Positions 35,926 to 45,786 of a stretch of DNA of 64,000 nt are shown here, piece after piece. Numbering within the stretch: position 1 is the first letter of the stretch; each line of letters starts with the position of its first letter. Made by a program: the position numbers and the translations under genes. This DNA comes from Rhodococcus sp. 105337 (GTDB taxonomy: Bacteria > Actinomycetota > Actinomycetes > Mycobacteriales > Mycobacteriaceae), in NCBI RefSeq assembly GCF_012844225.1, contig NZ_JABAGQ010000002.1:248001-312000 (forward strand), in the 5' to 3' direction. The notes beneath the pieces were generated by a model. It ran no database searches and was not told the DNA's origin. It saw only the letters and a program-made list of their open reading frames with translations.

Positions 35926-35959
35926 GCGATGGGCGGCACCCGAAGGTGCCGCCCATCGC
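35926..35959. terminator. Bidirectional terminator
   Basis: A perfect 15-bp stem (GCGATGGGCGGCACC and complement) with a CGAA tetraloop, between the convergent mycolyltransferase and acyl-CoA dehydrogenase genes. Confidence 0.88.
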
Positions 35960-35996
35960 GTCTGTCGGCTTGTGGCGCAGTTGCTGTGCGGCCGGT

Positions 35997-37208
35997 CTAC
36001 TTCAACTCGGCCGACGACTTTCCGAGTACGCGTCGCGCGACGATGAGCTGCTGAATCTGCTGGGTGCCTTCGAAGATGTCGAGAATCTTCGAGTCGCGTG
36101 ACCACTTCTCGAGCAGCGGACGCTCCGAATACCCGTACGTGCCGGCCAGTTCGACCGCCTTGAGCGACACTGCCGTGCCGGTCCGGCCCGCCTTGGCCTT
36201 GGAGATCGACGCCTCGAGGGAATTGGGCTTCTTGTTGTCGGCCATCCACGTCGCCCGGAGGGCGAGCAGATACGCCGCTTCCCAATCTGCCTCGAGCGCC
36301 AGGAACTCGGCCGCCGCAGCGTGCTGATTGTTGGCGGGAACGTCGTACGACACCTCGACGCCGGCGTCCTTCAGGATCACCCGCAACTCCTCGAGCACCG
36401 CGCGGCCGAGACCGACGGCCATGCCTGCCACGATCGGACGGGTGTTGTCGAAGGTCTGCATGACCCCGGCGAAACCCTTTTCGGCATTCACCTCGGGTGA
36501 GCCGAGGATGTTGTCCTTGGGGATGCGGCAGTTGTCGAGCAGCAGGACCGCAGTGTCGGACGCCTTGATGCCGAGTTTGTGCTCGAGCCGGGCGACGCTG
36601 AGACCCGGCGCTTCCCGCGGCACGACGAACGACTTGATCGCGGCCCGGCCCTGGGACTTGTCCACGGTCGCCCACACGACGACGTGCGTCGAGCGCTCGC
36701 CCGCGGTGACGAAGATCTTCTCGCCGTTGAGAACCCACTCGTCGCCGTCGAGCACGGCGGTGGTGGTCACCGCTGCGGAGTCGGACCCGAATCCGGGCTC
36801 GGTGATCGCCATCGAGGCCCACACCTTGCCGAAGCGCTCGAGTTGCTCATCGGTGGCGACGGCTGCGATGGCGGAGTTGCCCAGGCCCTGATAGGGGATC
36901 GACAACGTGAGGCCGACGTCGCCCCAGCAGGTTTCGATCACATTGAGGAGGCCGGCCATGTTGCCGCCGTTGAGATTTCCGGACGCTTCCGTCTTGGCCT
37001 TCGCGTCGCGTCCGAGGGTTGCGCCCGCGGTGCCTTGACCCGAGTCGTTGAGGCCCTCGACCATGGCCGCCATCGTGTCGAGCTCGACGGGGTATTCGTG
37101 CTCGGCGAGATCGTATTTGCGGGAGATCGGACGGAAGATCTGCGCGGCGACCTGGTGGGCCTGGTTCGCGGAAGCCTTGAGCTTCTTGGGAAGTTCGAGA
37201 TTGATCAT
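35997..37208 (-). CDS. Acyl-CoA dehydrogenase (FadE23-like)
   Basis: A 403-residue FAD-dependent acyl-CoA dehydrogenase: the N-terminal helical domain, ITEPGFGSDSAAV in the beta domain, and LKAVELAGTYGYSERPLLEKWSRDSK with EGTQQIQQLIVARRVL at the end, where flavin and substrate are bound. It introduces the alpha-beta double bond in beta-oxidation. The ATG at 37208 has AAGGAA upstream. It follows a second, more divergent dehydrogenase by 28 bases; the order and neighbouring hisN match the fadE23/fadE24 locus (Rv3140/Rv3139). Confidence 0.88.
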   Translation of the reverse strand: MINLELPKKLKASANQAHQVAAQIFRPISRKYDLAEHEYPVELDTMAAMVEGLNDSGQGTAGATLGRDAKAKTEASGNLNGGNMAGLLNVIETCWGDVGLTLSIPYQGLGNSAIAAVATDEQLERFGKVWASMAITEPGFGSDSAAVTTTAVLDGDEWVLNGEKIFVTAGERSTHVVVWATVDKSQGRAAIKSFVVPREAPGLSVARLEHKLGIKASDTAVLLLDNCRIPKDNILGSPEVNAEKGFAGVMQTFDNTRPIVAGMAVGLGRAVLEELRVILKDAGVEVSYDVPANNQHAAAAEFLALEADWEAAYLLALRATWMADNKKPNSLEASISKAKAGRTGTAVSLKAVELAGTYGYSERPLLEKWSRDSKILDIFEGTQQIQQLIVARRVLGKSSAELK

Positions 37209-37236
37209 CACAGGTTCCTTGTTCGGATCGGGCCGC

Positions 37237-38622
37237 TCAGATGAGGACGACGCCTTCGGCGACACCGATGGCACGCAGGTCGCGGTACCAGCGCTCGACG
37301 GGATGTTCCTTCGTGAAACCGTGGCCACCGAGCAGCTGCACGCCGTCGAGGCCGATCTTCATGCCCTTGTCCGTCGCGAGCTTGCGGGCGAGCGCGGCCT
37401 CGCGGGCGAACGACAGGCCCTGCTCCGCGCGCGATGCGCCGCGCAGGGTCACCAGACGCATGCCGTCCAATTCGATCTTGATGTCGGCGACCATGAATGC
37501 GACGGCCTGACGATTGCTGACCGGTTCGCCGAACGCGTGCCGCTCGTTGACGTAGGGGATCACGTAGTCGAGCACCGCCTGGGAGGTGCCGAGTGCGAGC
37601 GACGCCCAGCCGAGGCGCGAGAGCCGCACGGCGTCGGCGTACTGCTCGGCGCGCACGTCCGGGTTCTCGTCGCCGAGCAGGGCGGACTGCGGAACCGCGA
37701 CGTCCTCGAGCAGGAGACGTCCGAGTCCGGCGGCGCGCAGGCCCATGCTGGGGTCCGCCTCGATGACGACGCCCTTGCTCTTCGCCTCCACGATGAAGAA
37801 CGACGGCTTTCCGTCGAGTTCCGCTGCGACGATGAAAAGTTCGGCGCTACCCGCGGCCGGTACGAGCGCCTTGACTCCGTTGAGGCGGTAACCGCTGGGG
37901 GAGCGGACCGCCTTGGTCTGCAGGGCGAACGGGTCGAACAGAGCACGCGGTTCCGCGACCACCACCGACGCCTGGGGGACGTCCTCGCTCGCGAATGCGG
38001 GAAGGTAGGTCTGCTGCTGCTCGTCGGTGCCCCACTGGGTCAGCGCGACGGCGACACCGCTCGGGGCGAGGATCGGAAGTGCGAGACCCATGTCGCCGTG
38101 CGCAAGCGCTTCGGCGACCAGGGAGTTGGTGACGACGCCGCGTTCGGTGGCGACACCGTCGAACGCCTCGGGGACGTTGACCATGGTGATGCCGAGTTCG
38201 GCGGCGCGTGCGAGCAGGTCCGCGGGGGCGGCCGCGGCGGCGTCGGCGTCGTAGGCGGCCGGGCGAATGATCTCCGCGGCGAACTCGCGCACCGTTTCCG
38301 TGATCATCTGCTGATCGTCGGTGGGCGTGAGGTCGAAGAAGTCGGCGTTCTTCGCCGTCGTCAGGCGCTGCGGCGAACTGCCGCCCGAGACCTTCTTGAA
38401 GGTGCGGGTCGCGGCGCCGAGCGTCTTGAATCCGGTCTTCGTGGATTGGTACGTGACCCGGTCGATGGTCTGCCGGATGTTGTACCGATCGGCGAGTTCG
38501 GACCCGGTGATCCGCGTGAGAACGCGCATCGCGGCACCCATGGCGTCGCGTTTGAACGGGTTCAGACCCACGGCGGACGTGTCGCGAGGTGTGTTCCGGG
38601 GCACGCTGTCTTGCTTGCTCAT
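37237..38622 (-). CDS. Acyl-CoA dehydrogenase (FadE24-like)
   Basis: A 461-residue acyl-CoA dehydrogenase with an extra N-terminal stretch of about 95 residues before the usual domain (FDLTPTDDQQMITETVREFA). The C-terminal region reads LLGGHGFTKEHPVERWYRDLR. The catalytic Glu of typical enzymes is hard to place; together with its partner it may form a heterotetramer in which each chain supplies part of the active site, as shown for several mycobacterial FadE pairs. The ATG at 38622 is preferred to two earlier codons. A palindromic site lies about 45 bases upstream. Confidence 0.82.
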   Translation of the reverse strand: MSKQDSVPRNTPRDTSAVGLNPFKRDAMGAAMRVLTRITGSELADRYNIRQTIDRVTYQSTKTGFKTLGAATRTFKKVSGGSSPQRLTTAKNADFFDLTPTDDQQMITETVREFAAEIIRPAAYDADAAAAAPADLLARAAELGITMVNVPEAFDGVATERGVVTNSLVAEALAHGDMGLALPILAPSGVAVALTQWGTDEQQQTYLPAFASEDVPQASVVVAEPRALFDPFALQTKAVRSPSGYRLNGVKALVPAAGSAELFIVAAELDGKPSFFIVEAKSKGVVIEADPSMGLRAAGLGRLLLEDVAVPQSALLGDENPDVRAEQYADAVRLSRLGWASLALGTSQAVLDYVIPYVNERHAFGEPVSNRQAVAFMVADIKIELDGMRLVTLRGASRAEQGLSFAREAALARKLATDKGMKIGLDGVQLLGGHGFTKEHPVERWYRDLRAIGVAEGVVLI

Positions 38623-38665
38623 GATCACCAGAGGTTTCTCGATGCGGGAGCGGACGGTGACCTAT

Positions 38666-38681
38666 CTTACTTCTGAGTAAG
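38666..38681. promoter_or_regulatory. Candidate TetR-type operator of the fadE pair
   Basis: CTTACT-TCTG-AGTAAG is a perfect 6+6 palindrome in the fadE promoter region; a weaker copy (TACTTTTCGGTAAG) occurs 10 bases further on. Short AT-containing palindromes of this kind are typical of TetR/FadR-type repressors of fatty acid breakdown. No regulator gene is adjacent. Confidence 0.5.
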
Positions 38682-38739
38682 GTCCGGTGTCTACTTTTCG
38701 GTAAGTTCTTTCCCGTTCCCGCATCGCCACCCGGTCACC

Positions 38740-39528
38740 TCACGGCCGCAGGCGCCCGACCACCTCGTCCTGCAGGTGCCCGTTCGTCGCGACCGCGCTG
38801 CCGCCGTGTGGTCCGTCGGCGCCCTCGAGATCGGTGAACCGGCCGCCGGCCTCGCGCACCAGCACGTCCAGCGCGGCAAGATCCCACAGCGACACCTCCG
38901 GCTCGAGCGCGATCTCGAGCGCGCCTTCCGCCAGCAGGCAATACGAGAAGAAGTCGCCGTAGGCGCGCACCCGCCACACGTCGTCGGTGAGGCCGATGAA
39001 CTGCTCGCGCATGCCCCGCTCCCGCCAGCCCGTCAGGCTCGAGAAACTCAGTGACGACGCCTCGAGTGCGCGTACCTGCGACACCGTGATGCGCCGAGGT
39101 TCTCCCGAGTCGTACGAGACGAAAGCGCCCGCGCCCGCTGCCGCCCACCACCTCCGGTTCAGGGCCGGCGCGCTCACCACGCCGACCACGGGCACTCCGT
39201 CGTCGAGCAGAGAGATCAGTGTGGCCCACACCGGCACGCGCCGAACGAAGTTCTTGGTGCCGTCGATGGGATCGACGACCCACTGGCGGCCGGAGAACAC
39301 CGCGTCGCCGCCGAACTCCTCGCCGAGCACCGCATCGCCGGGCCGCTCGGCCCCGAGAACCTCCCGCATCAGCCGTTCGACGGCGAGGTCGGCGTCCGAC
39401 ACCGGGGTCAGATCGGGCTTGTCGTCGACCTCGAGGTCGAGTGCGCCGAAGCGGTTGCGGGTGATCGCATCCGCTTCGTCGGCGAGGCGGAGAGCAAGGT
39501 CCAGATCTGCGGTGTAGTCGGTGGGCAT
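38740..39528 (-). CDS. hisN: Histidinol-phosphatase HisN, inositol-monophosphatase family
   Basis: A 262-residue member of the inositol-phosphatase fold. Metal-binding motifs: [26 protein letters not shown] and [17 protein letters not shown]. In actinobacteria the member next to prfB (Rv3137) is the histidinol-phosphatase that performs the penultimate step of histidine synthesis, which is the basis for the name. TAGCGT lies 7 bases upstream of the ATG at 39528, so the transcript is probably leaderless; the longer frame upstream overlaps prfB. It is divergent from prfB. Confidence 0.82.
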   Translation of the reverse strand: MPTDYTADLDLALRLADEADAITRNRFGALDLEVDDKPDLTPVSDADLAVERLMREVLGAERPGDAVLGEEFGGDAVFSGRQWVVDPIDGTKNFVRRVPVWATLISLLDDGVPVVGVVSAPALNRRWWAAAGAGAFVSYDSGEPRRITVSQVRALEASSLSFSSLTGWRERGMREQFIGLTDDVWRVRAYGDFFSYCLLAEGALEIALEPEVSLWDLAALDVLVREAGGRFTDLEGADGPHGGSAVATNGHLQDEVVGRLRP

Positions 39529-39560
39529 GCAGCAAACGCTAGCGGCTACCCTTGAAAATC

Positions 39561-40679
39561 GTGCACCCCGATGTTTCTGCAGACCTGGCCGAGCTCGATA
39601 CGACCCTCCGCACCGTGGAGTCCGTCCTCGATGTCGAGGAGTTGCGCCGCCGGATCGACGAACTCGAGCACCAGGCCGCGGATCCCGAGTTGTGGAACAA
39701 CCAGGAGCACGCGCAGAAGGTGACCAGCGAGCTGTCCCACGCGCAGGGCGAGTTGCGGCGTGTCGAGAATCTGCGCGAGCGCCTCGACGATCTGCCCGTG
39801 CTCTACGAACTCGCCGAAGGCGAAGAAGGTGACGCCGCCGTCGCGGCACACGCCGACGCCGACGCCGAGCGTGCGAGCCTGCGTGTCGACATCCAGGCGA
39901 TGGAGGTGCGCACGCTGCTGTCGGGCGAGTACGACCAGCGCGACGCCCTCGTCAACATCCGTGCGGGTGCCGGTGGCATCGACGCGGCGGATTGGGCCGA
40001 GATGCTCATGCGTATGTACGTCCGGTGGGCGGACAAGCACGGCTACGGCGTCGAGGTCTACGACACCTCGTACGCGGAGGAAGCAGGCATCAAGTCGGCG
40101 ACCTTCGCCGTCAAGGCGCCGTACACCTACGGGACGCTCTCGGTCGAGATGGGAACGCACCGGCTCGTGCGCATCAGCCCGTTCGACAACCAGGGCCGTC
40201 GTCAGACGTCCTTCGCGGAGGTCGAGGTGCTTCCCGTGGTGGAGACCACCGACCACATCGAGGTCGACGAGAACGACGTCCGCGTCGACGTCTACCGCTC
40301 GTCCGGCCCGGGTGGCCAGTCGGTCAACACCACCGACTCCGCCGTGCGACTGACCCACATCCCGACCGGCATCGTCGTCACCTGCCAGAACGAGAAGTCG
40401 CAGTTGCAGAACAAGGTTGCCGCGATGCGCGTGCTGCAGGCCAAGCTGCTCGAGCGCAAGCGCAAGGAAGAGCGCGCCGAGATGGACGCGCTCAAGGGCG
40501 ACGGCGGCAGCTCGTGGGGCAACCAGATGCGGTCGTACGTGCTGCACCCGTACCAGATGGTCAAGGACCTGCGCACCGAGTACGAGGTCAACAACCCGTC
40601 CGCTGTGCTCGACGGAGATATCGACGGTTTCCTCGAAGCCGGAATCCGCTGGCGGATGCGGGAGGAACAGAAGTCGTGA
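39561..40679 (+). CDS. prfB: Peptide chain release factor 2
   Basis: A 372-residue class I release factor. The peptidyl-tRNA hydrolysis motif is [20 protein letters not shown], preceded by the codon-recognition region with SPFDNQGRR; the N-terminal coiled domain starts near residue 10. It terminates translation at UGA and UAA. No internal frameshift site is present: the whole gene is one frame. The GTG at 39561 follows TACCCT by 8 bases, consistent with a leaderless mRNA; a TTG at 39552 is an alternative. It leads the run prfB-mscS-ftsEX-smpB. Confidence 0.95.
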   Translation: MHPDVSADLAELDTTLRTVESVLDVEELRRRIDELEHQAADPELWNNQEHAQKVTSELSHAQGELRRVENLRERLDDLPVLYELAEGEEGDAAVAAHADADAERASLRVDIQAMEVRTLLSGEYDQRDALVNIRAGAGGIDAADWAEMLMRMYVRWADKHGYGVEVYDTSYAEEAGIKSATFAVKAPYTYGTLSVEMGTHRLVRISPFDNQGRRQTSFAEVEVLPVVETTDHIEVDENDVRVDVYRSSGPGGQSVNTTDSAVRLTHIPTGIVVTCQNEKSQLQNKVAAMRVLQAKLLERKRKEERAEMDALKGDGGSSWGNQMRSYVLHPYQMVKDLRTEYEVNNPSAVLDGDIDGFLEAGIRWRMREEQKS

Positions 40680-40700
40680 GTGGGGGCGAGAGGCGGTCGC

Positions 40701-41588
40701 ATGGTGTTTCCCGGGAGTAGTCTTCTCGACTGGCTCTCGAGCAACGGGCTGCTGATCGTCCTGACCGTGCTGGGTGCGACCTTGATCGCCCGGTTCGTGT
40801 CGTGGGGCGGCGGGCGGATCACCCGGCGTATCGACGAGAGCTACGAGCAGTCCGACGACCTCGTCCGGTCGGAGGCCACCAAGCATCGCCACTCGATGGC
40901 GCAGGTCATCACGTGGATGCTGATCTCGTTCATCTACATCGTCGCGACGCTGAAGGTGTTCGACCATCTCGAATTGCCGCTCGGCACCCTGGTGGCGCCG
41001 GCGACCGTGATCGGTGCCGCGCTCGGTTTCGGTGCCCAGCGCATCGTCCAGGACATCCTCGCGGGATTCTTCATCATCACCGAACGGCAGTACGGGTTCG
41101 GCGACACCGTCCAGATCTCCGTGACCGGCGCCTCCGAGGACGCGGTGGGCACCGTCGAAGACGTGACGCTGCGAGTCACGCGCGTCCGGAGCACCGCCGG
41201 CGAAGTGATCATCGTGCCGAACGGGCAGATCAACAAGGCGGTCAACCTGTCGAAGGACTGGGCGCGGGCCGTGGTCGACGTACCCATTCCCGTCAGCGCC
41301 GACATCTCCGATGTCACCGACATCCTGCGAGAGGTGGGAGTCGCGGCCTACAACGACGCCCGCGTGCGCGAACTGCTTCTCGACGAACCGAGCGTGATGG
41401 GTGTCGAGAGCCTCGAGGTCGATCAGCTGAGCGTGCGGATGGTGGCGCGCACCCTCCCCGGCAAGCAATTCCAGGTGGGGCGCCTGCTGCGTGCACGGAT
41501 CGCACGTGCTCTGCGAGTCCAGGGGATTACCGTTACACCGCAACTCGGTACCGCAAGCGTCGTCGACCGGTCGGAGGCCGCCCCATGA
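40701..41588 (+). CDS. Mechanosensitive channel of the MscS family
   Basis: A 295-residue membrane protein with three helices (about residues 7-28, 64-86, 92-112) and the MscS beta domain. The pore-lining third helix reads VIGAALGFGAQRIVQDILAGF and the beta domain contains GEVIIVPNGQINKAVN. MscS channels open under membrane tension and release solutes during hypo-osmotic shock. The ATG at 40701 has GAGAGG upstream. The next gene starts inside its stop codon. Matches Rv3104c-type context between prfB and ftsE. Confidence 0.85.
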   Translation: MVFPGSSLLDWLSSNGLLIVLTVLGATLIARFVSWGGGRITRRIDESYEQSDDLVRSEATKHRHSMAQVITWMLISFIYIVATLKVFDHLELPLGTLVAPATVIGAALGFGAQRIVQDILAGFFIITERQYGFGDTVQISVTGASEDAVGTVEDVTLRVTRVRSTAGEVIIVPNGQINKAVNLSKDWARAVVDVPIPVSADISDVTDILREVGVAAYNDARVRELLLDEPSVMGVESLEVDQLSVRMVARTLPGKQFQVGRLLRARIARALRVQGITVTPQLGTASVVDRSEAAP

Positions 41589-42052
41589 GCGACGAGAAGC
41601 GGTTCTGGTCGCGCATCCCGTCTCACCTGTTCGGTGGAAAGGTCCGCACCGCAACGCTCGGGCTGTGTGTGCTGTGGCTCGCGCTGTGGATGCTCTACCT
41701 GTTCCTCAACCAGCCCGACAAGCCTGCCGAAGTTCCCCCGTCGGCGGTGATCATCTCCGAGACGCCCTACGTTCCGTATGTGCCTCCGGCGTCGACCGCA
41801 CCGACGGCGACGACACTGCCTCCGACGGCGACCACCTATCCGTCCGGGACCGGCACCCCGCCGTCCGTGACGACGACGGTGCCGCCGAACCCGGGCGTGC
41901 CGACCGCCACGAGGACCGAACCTGCTCCGCCGGCACCCACGACCGGCACGACCACGACGACCAGGCAGATGCCCTTCGATCTGCAGATTCCGGGACTCCC
42001 GAGCGTGGACGAGCAGAGCGACACCTCGGAGACCGGTGGGCCGGAGCAGTAG
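41585..42052 (+). CDS. Single-pass membrane protein with Pro/Thr-rich outer domain
   Basis: A 155-residue protein: short basic cytoplasmic start, one membrane helix (about residues 21-42, ATLGLCVLWLALWMLYLFL), then an extracytoplasmic stretch dominated by Pro and Thr (PTATTLPPTATTYPSGTG, PPAPTTGTTTTTR) ending in a short hydrophobic motif QMPFDLQIPGLP. It is coupled to mscS by an ATGA overlap and precedes ftsE, as in mycobacteria (Rv3103c). A wall-spanning or glycosylated spacer is possible; function unknown. Confidence 0.75.
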   Translation: MSDEKRFWSRIPSHLFGGKVRTATLGLCVLWLALWMLYLFLNQPDKPAEVPPSAVIISETPYVPYVPPASTAPTATTLPPTATTYPSGTGTPPSVTTTVPPNPGVPTATRTEPAPPAPTTGTTTTTRQMPFDLQIPGLPSVDEQSDTSETGGPEQ

Positions 42053-42083
42053 ATCACCGTCCGGTAACGGCTAGCATGGCGTC

Positions 42084-42773
42084 GTGATCCGGCTGGAGAA
42101 TGTGTCCAAGTCCTACAAGACGTCCACGCGTCCTGCCCTCGACAACGTGTCCGTCGAAGTGGAGAAGGGCGAGTTCGTGTTCCTCATCGGGCCGTCCGGC
42201 TCCGGTAAGTCGACGTTTCTGCGTCTGCTGCTGCGGGAGGACCGGCCGACGAGCGGAGAAATCCACGTCGCGGACTTCCACGTCAATCGGCTGTCCGGTC
42301 GCCGGGTGCCGAAACTGCGGCAGAACCTCGGCTGCGTCTTCCAGGACTTCCGGCTGCTGCAACGCAAGACCGTCGCCGAGAACATCTCCTTCGCTCTCGA
42401 GGTGATCGGCAAACCCCGCACGGTGATCGAGCGCACCGTCCCCGAGGTTCTCGACCTCGTCGGGCTCTCGGGTAAAGCCGACAGGCTTCCCGCGGAACTG
42501 TCCGGCGGCGAGCAACAGCGCGTCGCGATCGCGCGGGCGTTCGTCAACCGTCCGCTCGTGCTGATGGCCGACGAGCCCACCGGCAACCTCGACCCGGAAA
42601 CCAGCCAGGACATCATGCTGCTGCTCGAGCGCATCAACCGCACCGGCACCACGGTCCTGATGGCGACGCACGATCACCACATCGTCGACTCGATGCGGCG
42701 ACGGGTCGTCGAACTCGATCTCGGGCGGCTCGTCCGCGATGAGGCACGCGGCGTGTACGGCGTCGGCCGCTAG
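42084..42773 (+). CDS. ftsE: Cell division ATP-binding protein FtsE
   Basis: A 229-residue ABC ATPase: Walker [12 protein letters not shown]-loop VFQDFRLLQ, signature [15 protein letters not shown], Walker [14 protein letters not shown] and H-loop ATHDHHIV. With FtsX it forms an ABC complex that activates peptidoglycan hydrolases at the division site. Translation starts at GTG 42084, six bases after TAGCAT, so the message is probably leaderless. ftsX follows after 51 bases. Confidence 0.96.
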   Translation: MIRLENVSKSYKTSTRPALDNVSVEVEKGEFVFLIGPSGSGKSTFLRLLLREDRPTSGEIHVADFHVNRLSGRRVPKLRQNLGCVFQDFRLLQRKTVAENISFALEVIGKPRTVIERTVPEVLDLVGLSGKADRLPAELSGGEQQRVAIARAFVNRPLVLMADEPTGNLDPETSQDIMLLLERINRTGTTVLMATHDHHIVDSMRRRVVELDLGRLVRDEARGVYGVGR

Positions 42774-42824
42774 CACCAGTCCCGCTCCCGCCTTCCACCC
42801 GGCAACCGAAGGATCCCCCACCCG

Positions 42825-43730
42825 ATGCGTGCCAGTTTCCTGTTCAGCGAGGTCACCACCGGCCTGCGCCGAAACCTCACCATGACGATCGCGATGATCC
42901 TCACCACCGCGATCTCTCTCGCGTTGTTCGGAGCCGGCCTGCTGGTGGTCCAGATGGCGGGCAAGACGCAGCAGATCTTCCTCGACCGCGTGGAAGTGCA
43001 GGTGTTCCTCACCGAAGACGTCTCCTCACTCGACCCGGAGTGCGAGCAGGAGATCTGCAGCACGCTGCGCAGCGACATCGAGAACACCGACGACGTCGTC
43101 TCGGTGCAGTACCTCAGCCGCGACGACGCGGTGGCCGACGCGACGGATCGCGTGTTCGCGGACCAGCCCGAGCTCGCCGAACTCGTGAGCGCCGACAGCT
43201 TCCCCGCATCGTTCAAGATCAAGATGTCGGACCCGGACCGGTTCGCCATGATCCAGGACGAATTCGGGACGCGACCCGGAGTCGACAGCGTCCTCAACCA
43301 GCAGGACCTCGTCGAGCGGCTGTTCGGCGTGCTCGGCGGTATCCGCAACGCCGCCTTCGCCATCGCGACCATCCAGGCGATCGCGGCGGTGCTGCTCATC
43401 GCCAACATGGTGCAGATCGCGGCGTTCACCCGCCGGACCGAGGTGGGCATCATGCGGCTGGTCGGCGCGACCCGCTGGTACACCCAGCTGCCGTTCCTGC
43501 TCGAAGCCGTGGTTGCCGCGGTGGTCGGTGCCGCGCTGGCCATCGGAGGGCTCTTCGCGGCCAAGAGCATGTTCGTCGACGACATGCTCTCCGAGGTATA
43601 CGACGCGAACATCGTCGCCCGCATCACCGACAGCGACGTCGTGTTCATCGCGCCGTTCCTCGTTCTCGTCGGCGTGGGAATGGCGGCGTTGACCTCGTAC
43701 GTGACCCTTCGCCTGTACGTGCGTGAATAA
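42825..43730 (+). CDS. ftsX: Cell division membrane protein FtsX
   Basis: A 301-residue FtsX: cytoplasmic N-terminus, helix 1 (residues 20-45), a large extracytoplasmic domain of about 120 residues with a Cys pair (DPECEQEICSTL) that recruits hydrolase activators such as RipC, then three C-terminal helices beginning near AAFAIATIQAIAAVLLIANM. It works with FtsE. AAGGA precedes the ATG by about 10 bases. Confidence 0.95.
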   Translation: MRASFLFSEVTTGLRRNLTMTIAMILTTAISLALFGAGLLVVQMAGKTQQIFLDRVEVQVFLTEDVSSLDPECEQEICSTLRSDIENTDDVVSVQYLSRDDAVADATDRVFADQPELAELVSADSFPASFKIKMSDPDRFAMIQDEFGTRPGVDSVLNQQDLVERLFGVLGGIRNAAFAIATIQAIAAVLLIANMVQIAAFTRRTEVGIMRLVGATRWYTQLPFLLEAVVAAVVGAALAIGGLFAAKSMFVDDMLSEVYDANIVARITDSDVVFIAPFLVLVGVGMAALTSYVTLRLYVRE

Positions 43731-43799
43731 CGAGTTGCCGCGGTTCCTATGCTGGACTGTGTTCTGTATCGACCGTTCGAGGACCGGAAGGGCCTGTAA

Positions 43800-44276
43800 G
43801 TGAAGGAAAAGGGCCGGAAGGTCATCGCGACCAACCGCAAGGCACGTCACAACTACGCCATCATCGACACCTTCGAGACGGGGATCGCTCTCGTCGGGAC
43901 CGAGGTGAAGAGCCTCCGGGAAGGCAAGGCATCGCTCGTCGACGCATTCGCCACCGTCGACGACGGTGAGGTGTGGCTGCGCGGATTGCACATCCCGGAA
44001 TACGGGCACGGCACATGGACCAACCATGCTCCGCGCCGCACCCGCAAGCTGCTACTGCACCGCCGCGAAATCGACACCCTCGTCGGCAAGACCCGCGAGG
44101 GCAACCAGACTCTCGTGCCGCTGTCGATGTACTTCTCCGACGGCAAGGTCAAGGTCGAGCTCGCGCTCGCGCGCGGCAAGCAGGACTACGACAAGCGCCA
44201 GGATCTCGCGCGCCGGACCGCCGAACGCGAGGTGACCCGCGAACTGGGACGACGCGTGAAGGGTATGCGCCGCTGA
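43800..44276 (+). CDS. smpB: SsrA-binding protein SmpB
   Basis: A 158-residue RNA-binding protein: [20 protein letters not shown] and [14 protein letters not shown] at the start, the OB-barrel core, and a basic C-terminal tail (RRVKGMRR) that enters the ribosomal mRNA channel. It delivers tmRNA to stalled ribosomes. Its RNA partner ssrA lies about 1.5 kb downstream on the same strand. Start is GTG 43800 with GGAAG upstream. Confidence 0.96.
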   Translation: MKEKGRKVIATNRKARHNYAIIDTFETGIALVGTEVKSLREGKASLVDAFATVDDGEVWLRGLHIPEYGHGTWTNHAPRRTRKLLLHRREIDTLVGKTREGNQTLVPLSMYFSDGKVKVELALARGKQDYDKRQDLARRTAEREVTRELGRRVKGMRR

Positions 44277-45130
44277 TCGCGGTCGCCCTCGCGCTGGTCG
44301 CGGCCCTCGCATACGGGCTCAGCGACTTCGCGGGTGGAGCATCGTCGCGTCGTGCCAGCGCCCTCGGCGTCATCGCCGTCACGTACCCGGTCTCGCTCGT
44401 AGTGTCACTCCTTGTCGCGCCGTTCGTCGGGGGAGGGCCGACGGCCGCGTCGCTCGGGTGGGGAGCGGTCTCGGGGATCGCCGGCGGCATCGCGATCTGG
44501 TGGTTCTATCTGGCGCTCGCCTCCGGACCGATGTCGGTAGTGTCCCCGCTCACCGCGATCCTTGTCGCGGGCATCCCTGTGCTCGTGGGCATTTCGCTCG
44601 GTGAACGTCCGGGACTGCTGTCGTATGTGGGCATCGTCATCGCGGTCGTCGCGGTGGCACTGGTCAGCCGCGAATCCGACGAGACCGTCGTCGGCAACGA
44701 ACATCCCCGCTTCACCGTGAAGGTGGCGTGGCTGACGGTGGGGTCGGGCATCGCGTTCGCTTTGTCGTTCATCACGCTGGGCCAGATCGACGAAGGCACC
44801 GGGCTGTGGGGGCTCGTCGCCTCGCGTCTGACCGCGACACTCGTCGTGTGGTCCGTCATCGCGGTGGTCTGGCGCAAGGTGGTGTGGCCGACCCGGGACA
44901 TGGTGCCGATCCTGCTCGGGATCGGTGCGCTCGACGTCCTCGCCAACGGTGCCCTCATCTTCGCCTACCAGCAGGGCATGTTGTCGCTCGTCAGTGTCGT
45001 CGCAGCCCTGTACCCCGCCGCGACGGTCCTCCTCGCGATGATCGTGCTGGGGGAACGCGTGGGCCGGCTCCGGCTGCTCGGCATGCTCGCGGCAGGTGTT
45101 GCGGTAGCGCTCATCAGTGTCGCGGCGTGA
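44273..45130 (+). CDS. EamA/DMT-family transporter
   Basis: A membrane protein of about 285 residues with ten predicted helices arranged as two EamA repeats (first [18 protein letters not shown], second starting near [16 protein letters not shown]). These transporters export amino acids or metabolites. No ATG, GTG or TTG lies in frame at the expected start: the frame enters from smpB and the first plausible codon is CTG 44273, which overlaps the smpB stop (CTGA); the next standard start, GTG 44402, would remove the first helices. Re-initiation from smpB is therefore likely. Substrate unknown. Confidence 0.75.
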   Translation: MIAVALALVAALAYGLSDFAGGASSRRASALGVIAVTYPVSLVVSLLVAPFVGGGPTAASLGWGAVSGIAGGIAIWWFYLALASGPMSVVSPLTAILVAGIPVLVGISLGERPGLLSYVGIVIAVVAVALVSRESDETVVGNEHPRFTVKVAWLTVGSGIAFALSFITLGQIDEGTGLWGLVASRLTATLVVWSVIAVVWRKVVWPTRDMVPILLGIGALDVLANGALIFAYQQGMLSLVSVVAALYPAATVLLAMIVLGERVGRLRLLGMLAAGVAVALISVAA

Positions 45131-45251
45131 GTCTGCTCGAAGCCCGGCCGGAACCTGCGCGCCGACCGTAGCCTGAAGGTTGTTCGGGACAGCGACCTGC
45201 GAGCTCGTCTCTGCTTGCCGCGAGTCCGTGTGAGCTGCCGGGAGGCGACCG

Positions 45252-45662
45252 ATGACCGATACTCTCGACCTGTCCGTCACCGTCGCGCGGAGGCTCGCCG
45301 ACGAATCGGTGATCTGGCTGACCACGGTGGACGCGAAGTCCACGCCGGTGCCGACCCCCGTGTGGTTTCTGTGGAGGGATGGCAGCTTCCTGTTGTTCTC
45401 GCAGCCGGGCACACGCAAACTCGCAAACATCGCCGCCGATCCCCGCGTGGCGCTCAACCTCAACTCGGATGCCCACGGCGGCGACGTCGCGGTGTTCACG
45501 GGCCACGCCGTCCTCGACGCCGACGTTCCGGACGACGACTGGAACCGATACGTGGAGAAGTACGAGCAGCAGATGGCCTCCCTCGACTACACGCCCGCCC
45601 GCTTTCGCGACGACTACTCGGTGCCGGTCCGAGTGATTCCGGTCCGCGTCCGCCAGTGGTAG
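45252..45662 (+). CDS. Pyridoxamine-5'-phosphate-oxidase-like (TIGR03667-type) protein
   Basis: A 136-residue split-barrel flavin/F420-binding-fold protein: VIWLTTVDAKSTPVPTPVWFLWRDGSFLLFS, then RKLANIAADPRVALNL, the usual PNPOx-like pattern. Actinobacterial members bind F420, FMN or heme and reduce small molecules; which cofactor is used here is not clear. The ATG at 45252 follows a GGAGG-type site (GGGAGGCGACCG). It is the last protein gene before ssrA. Confidence 0.78.
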   Translation: MTDTLDLSVTVARRLADESVIWLTTVDAKSTPVPTPVWFLWRDGSFLLFSQPGTRKLANIAADPRVALNLNSDAHGGDVAVFTGHAVLDADVPDDDWNRYVEKYEQQMASLDYTPARFRDDYSVPVRVIPVRVRQW

Positions 45663-45717
45663 CGGATGCGGTGTGAGCAGGCTCATTCTCTCTCGTCGGC
45701 CCGCTGTGACAATGAGA

Positions 45718-45746
45718 ATGACAACGGGCGGATTCGTCGCTACAGT
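45718..45746 (+). promoter_or_regulatory. ssrA promoter
   Basis: ATGACA (45718-45723) and TACAGT (45741-45746) are 17 bases apart, close to consensus for the housekeeping sigma factor, and predict a transcript starting some 40 bases before the mature tmRNA. A separate 8-bp inverted repeat, TCATTCTC (45683-45690) and GAGAATGA (45714-45721), overlaps the -35. Confidence 0.65.
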
Positions 45747-45786
45747 GGGTAGTCCTGCGGGGTTACACGACCTCGCAGGGACGTGC

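Noticed and set aside
39552-39720. Programmed frameshift in prfB
   Set aside because: The whole prfB coding region is one continuous frame with no in-frame TGA and slippery CTT near codon 25.
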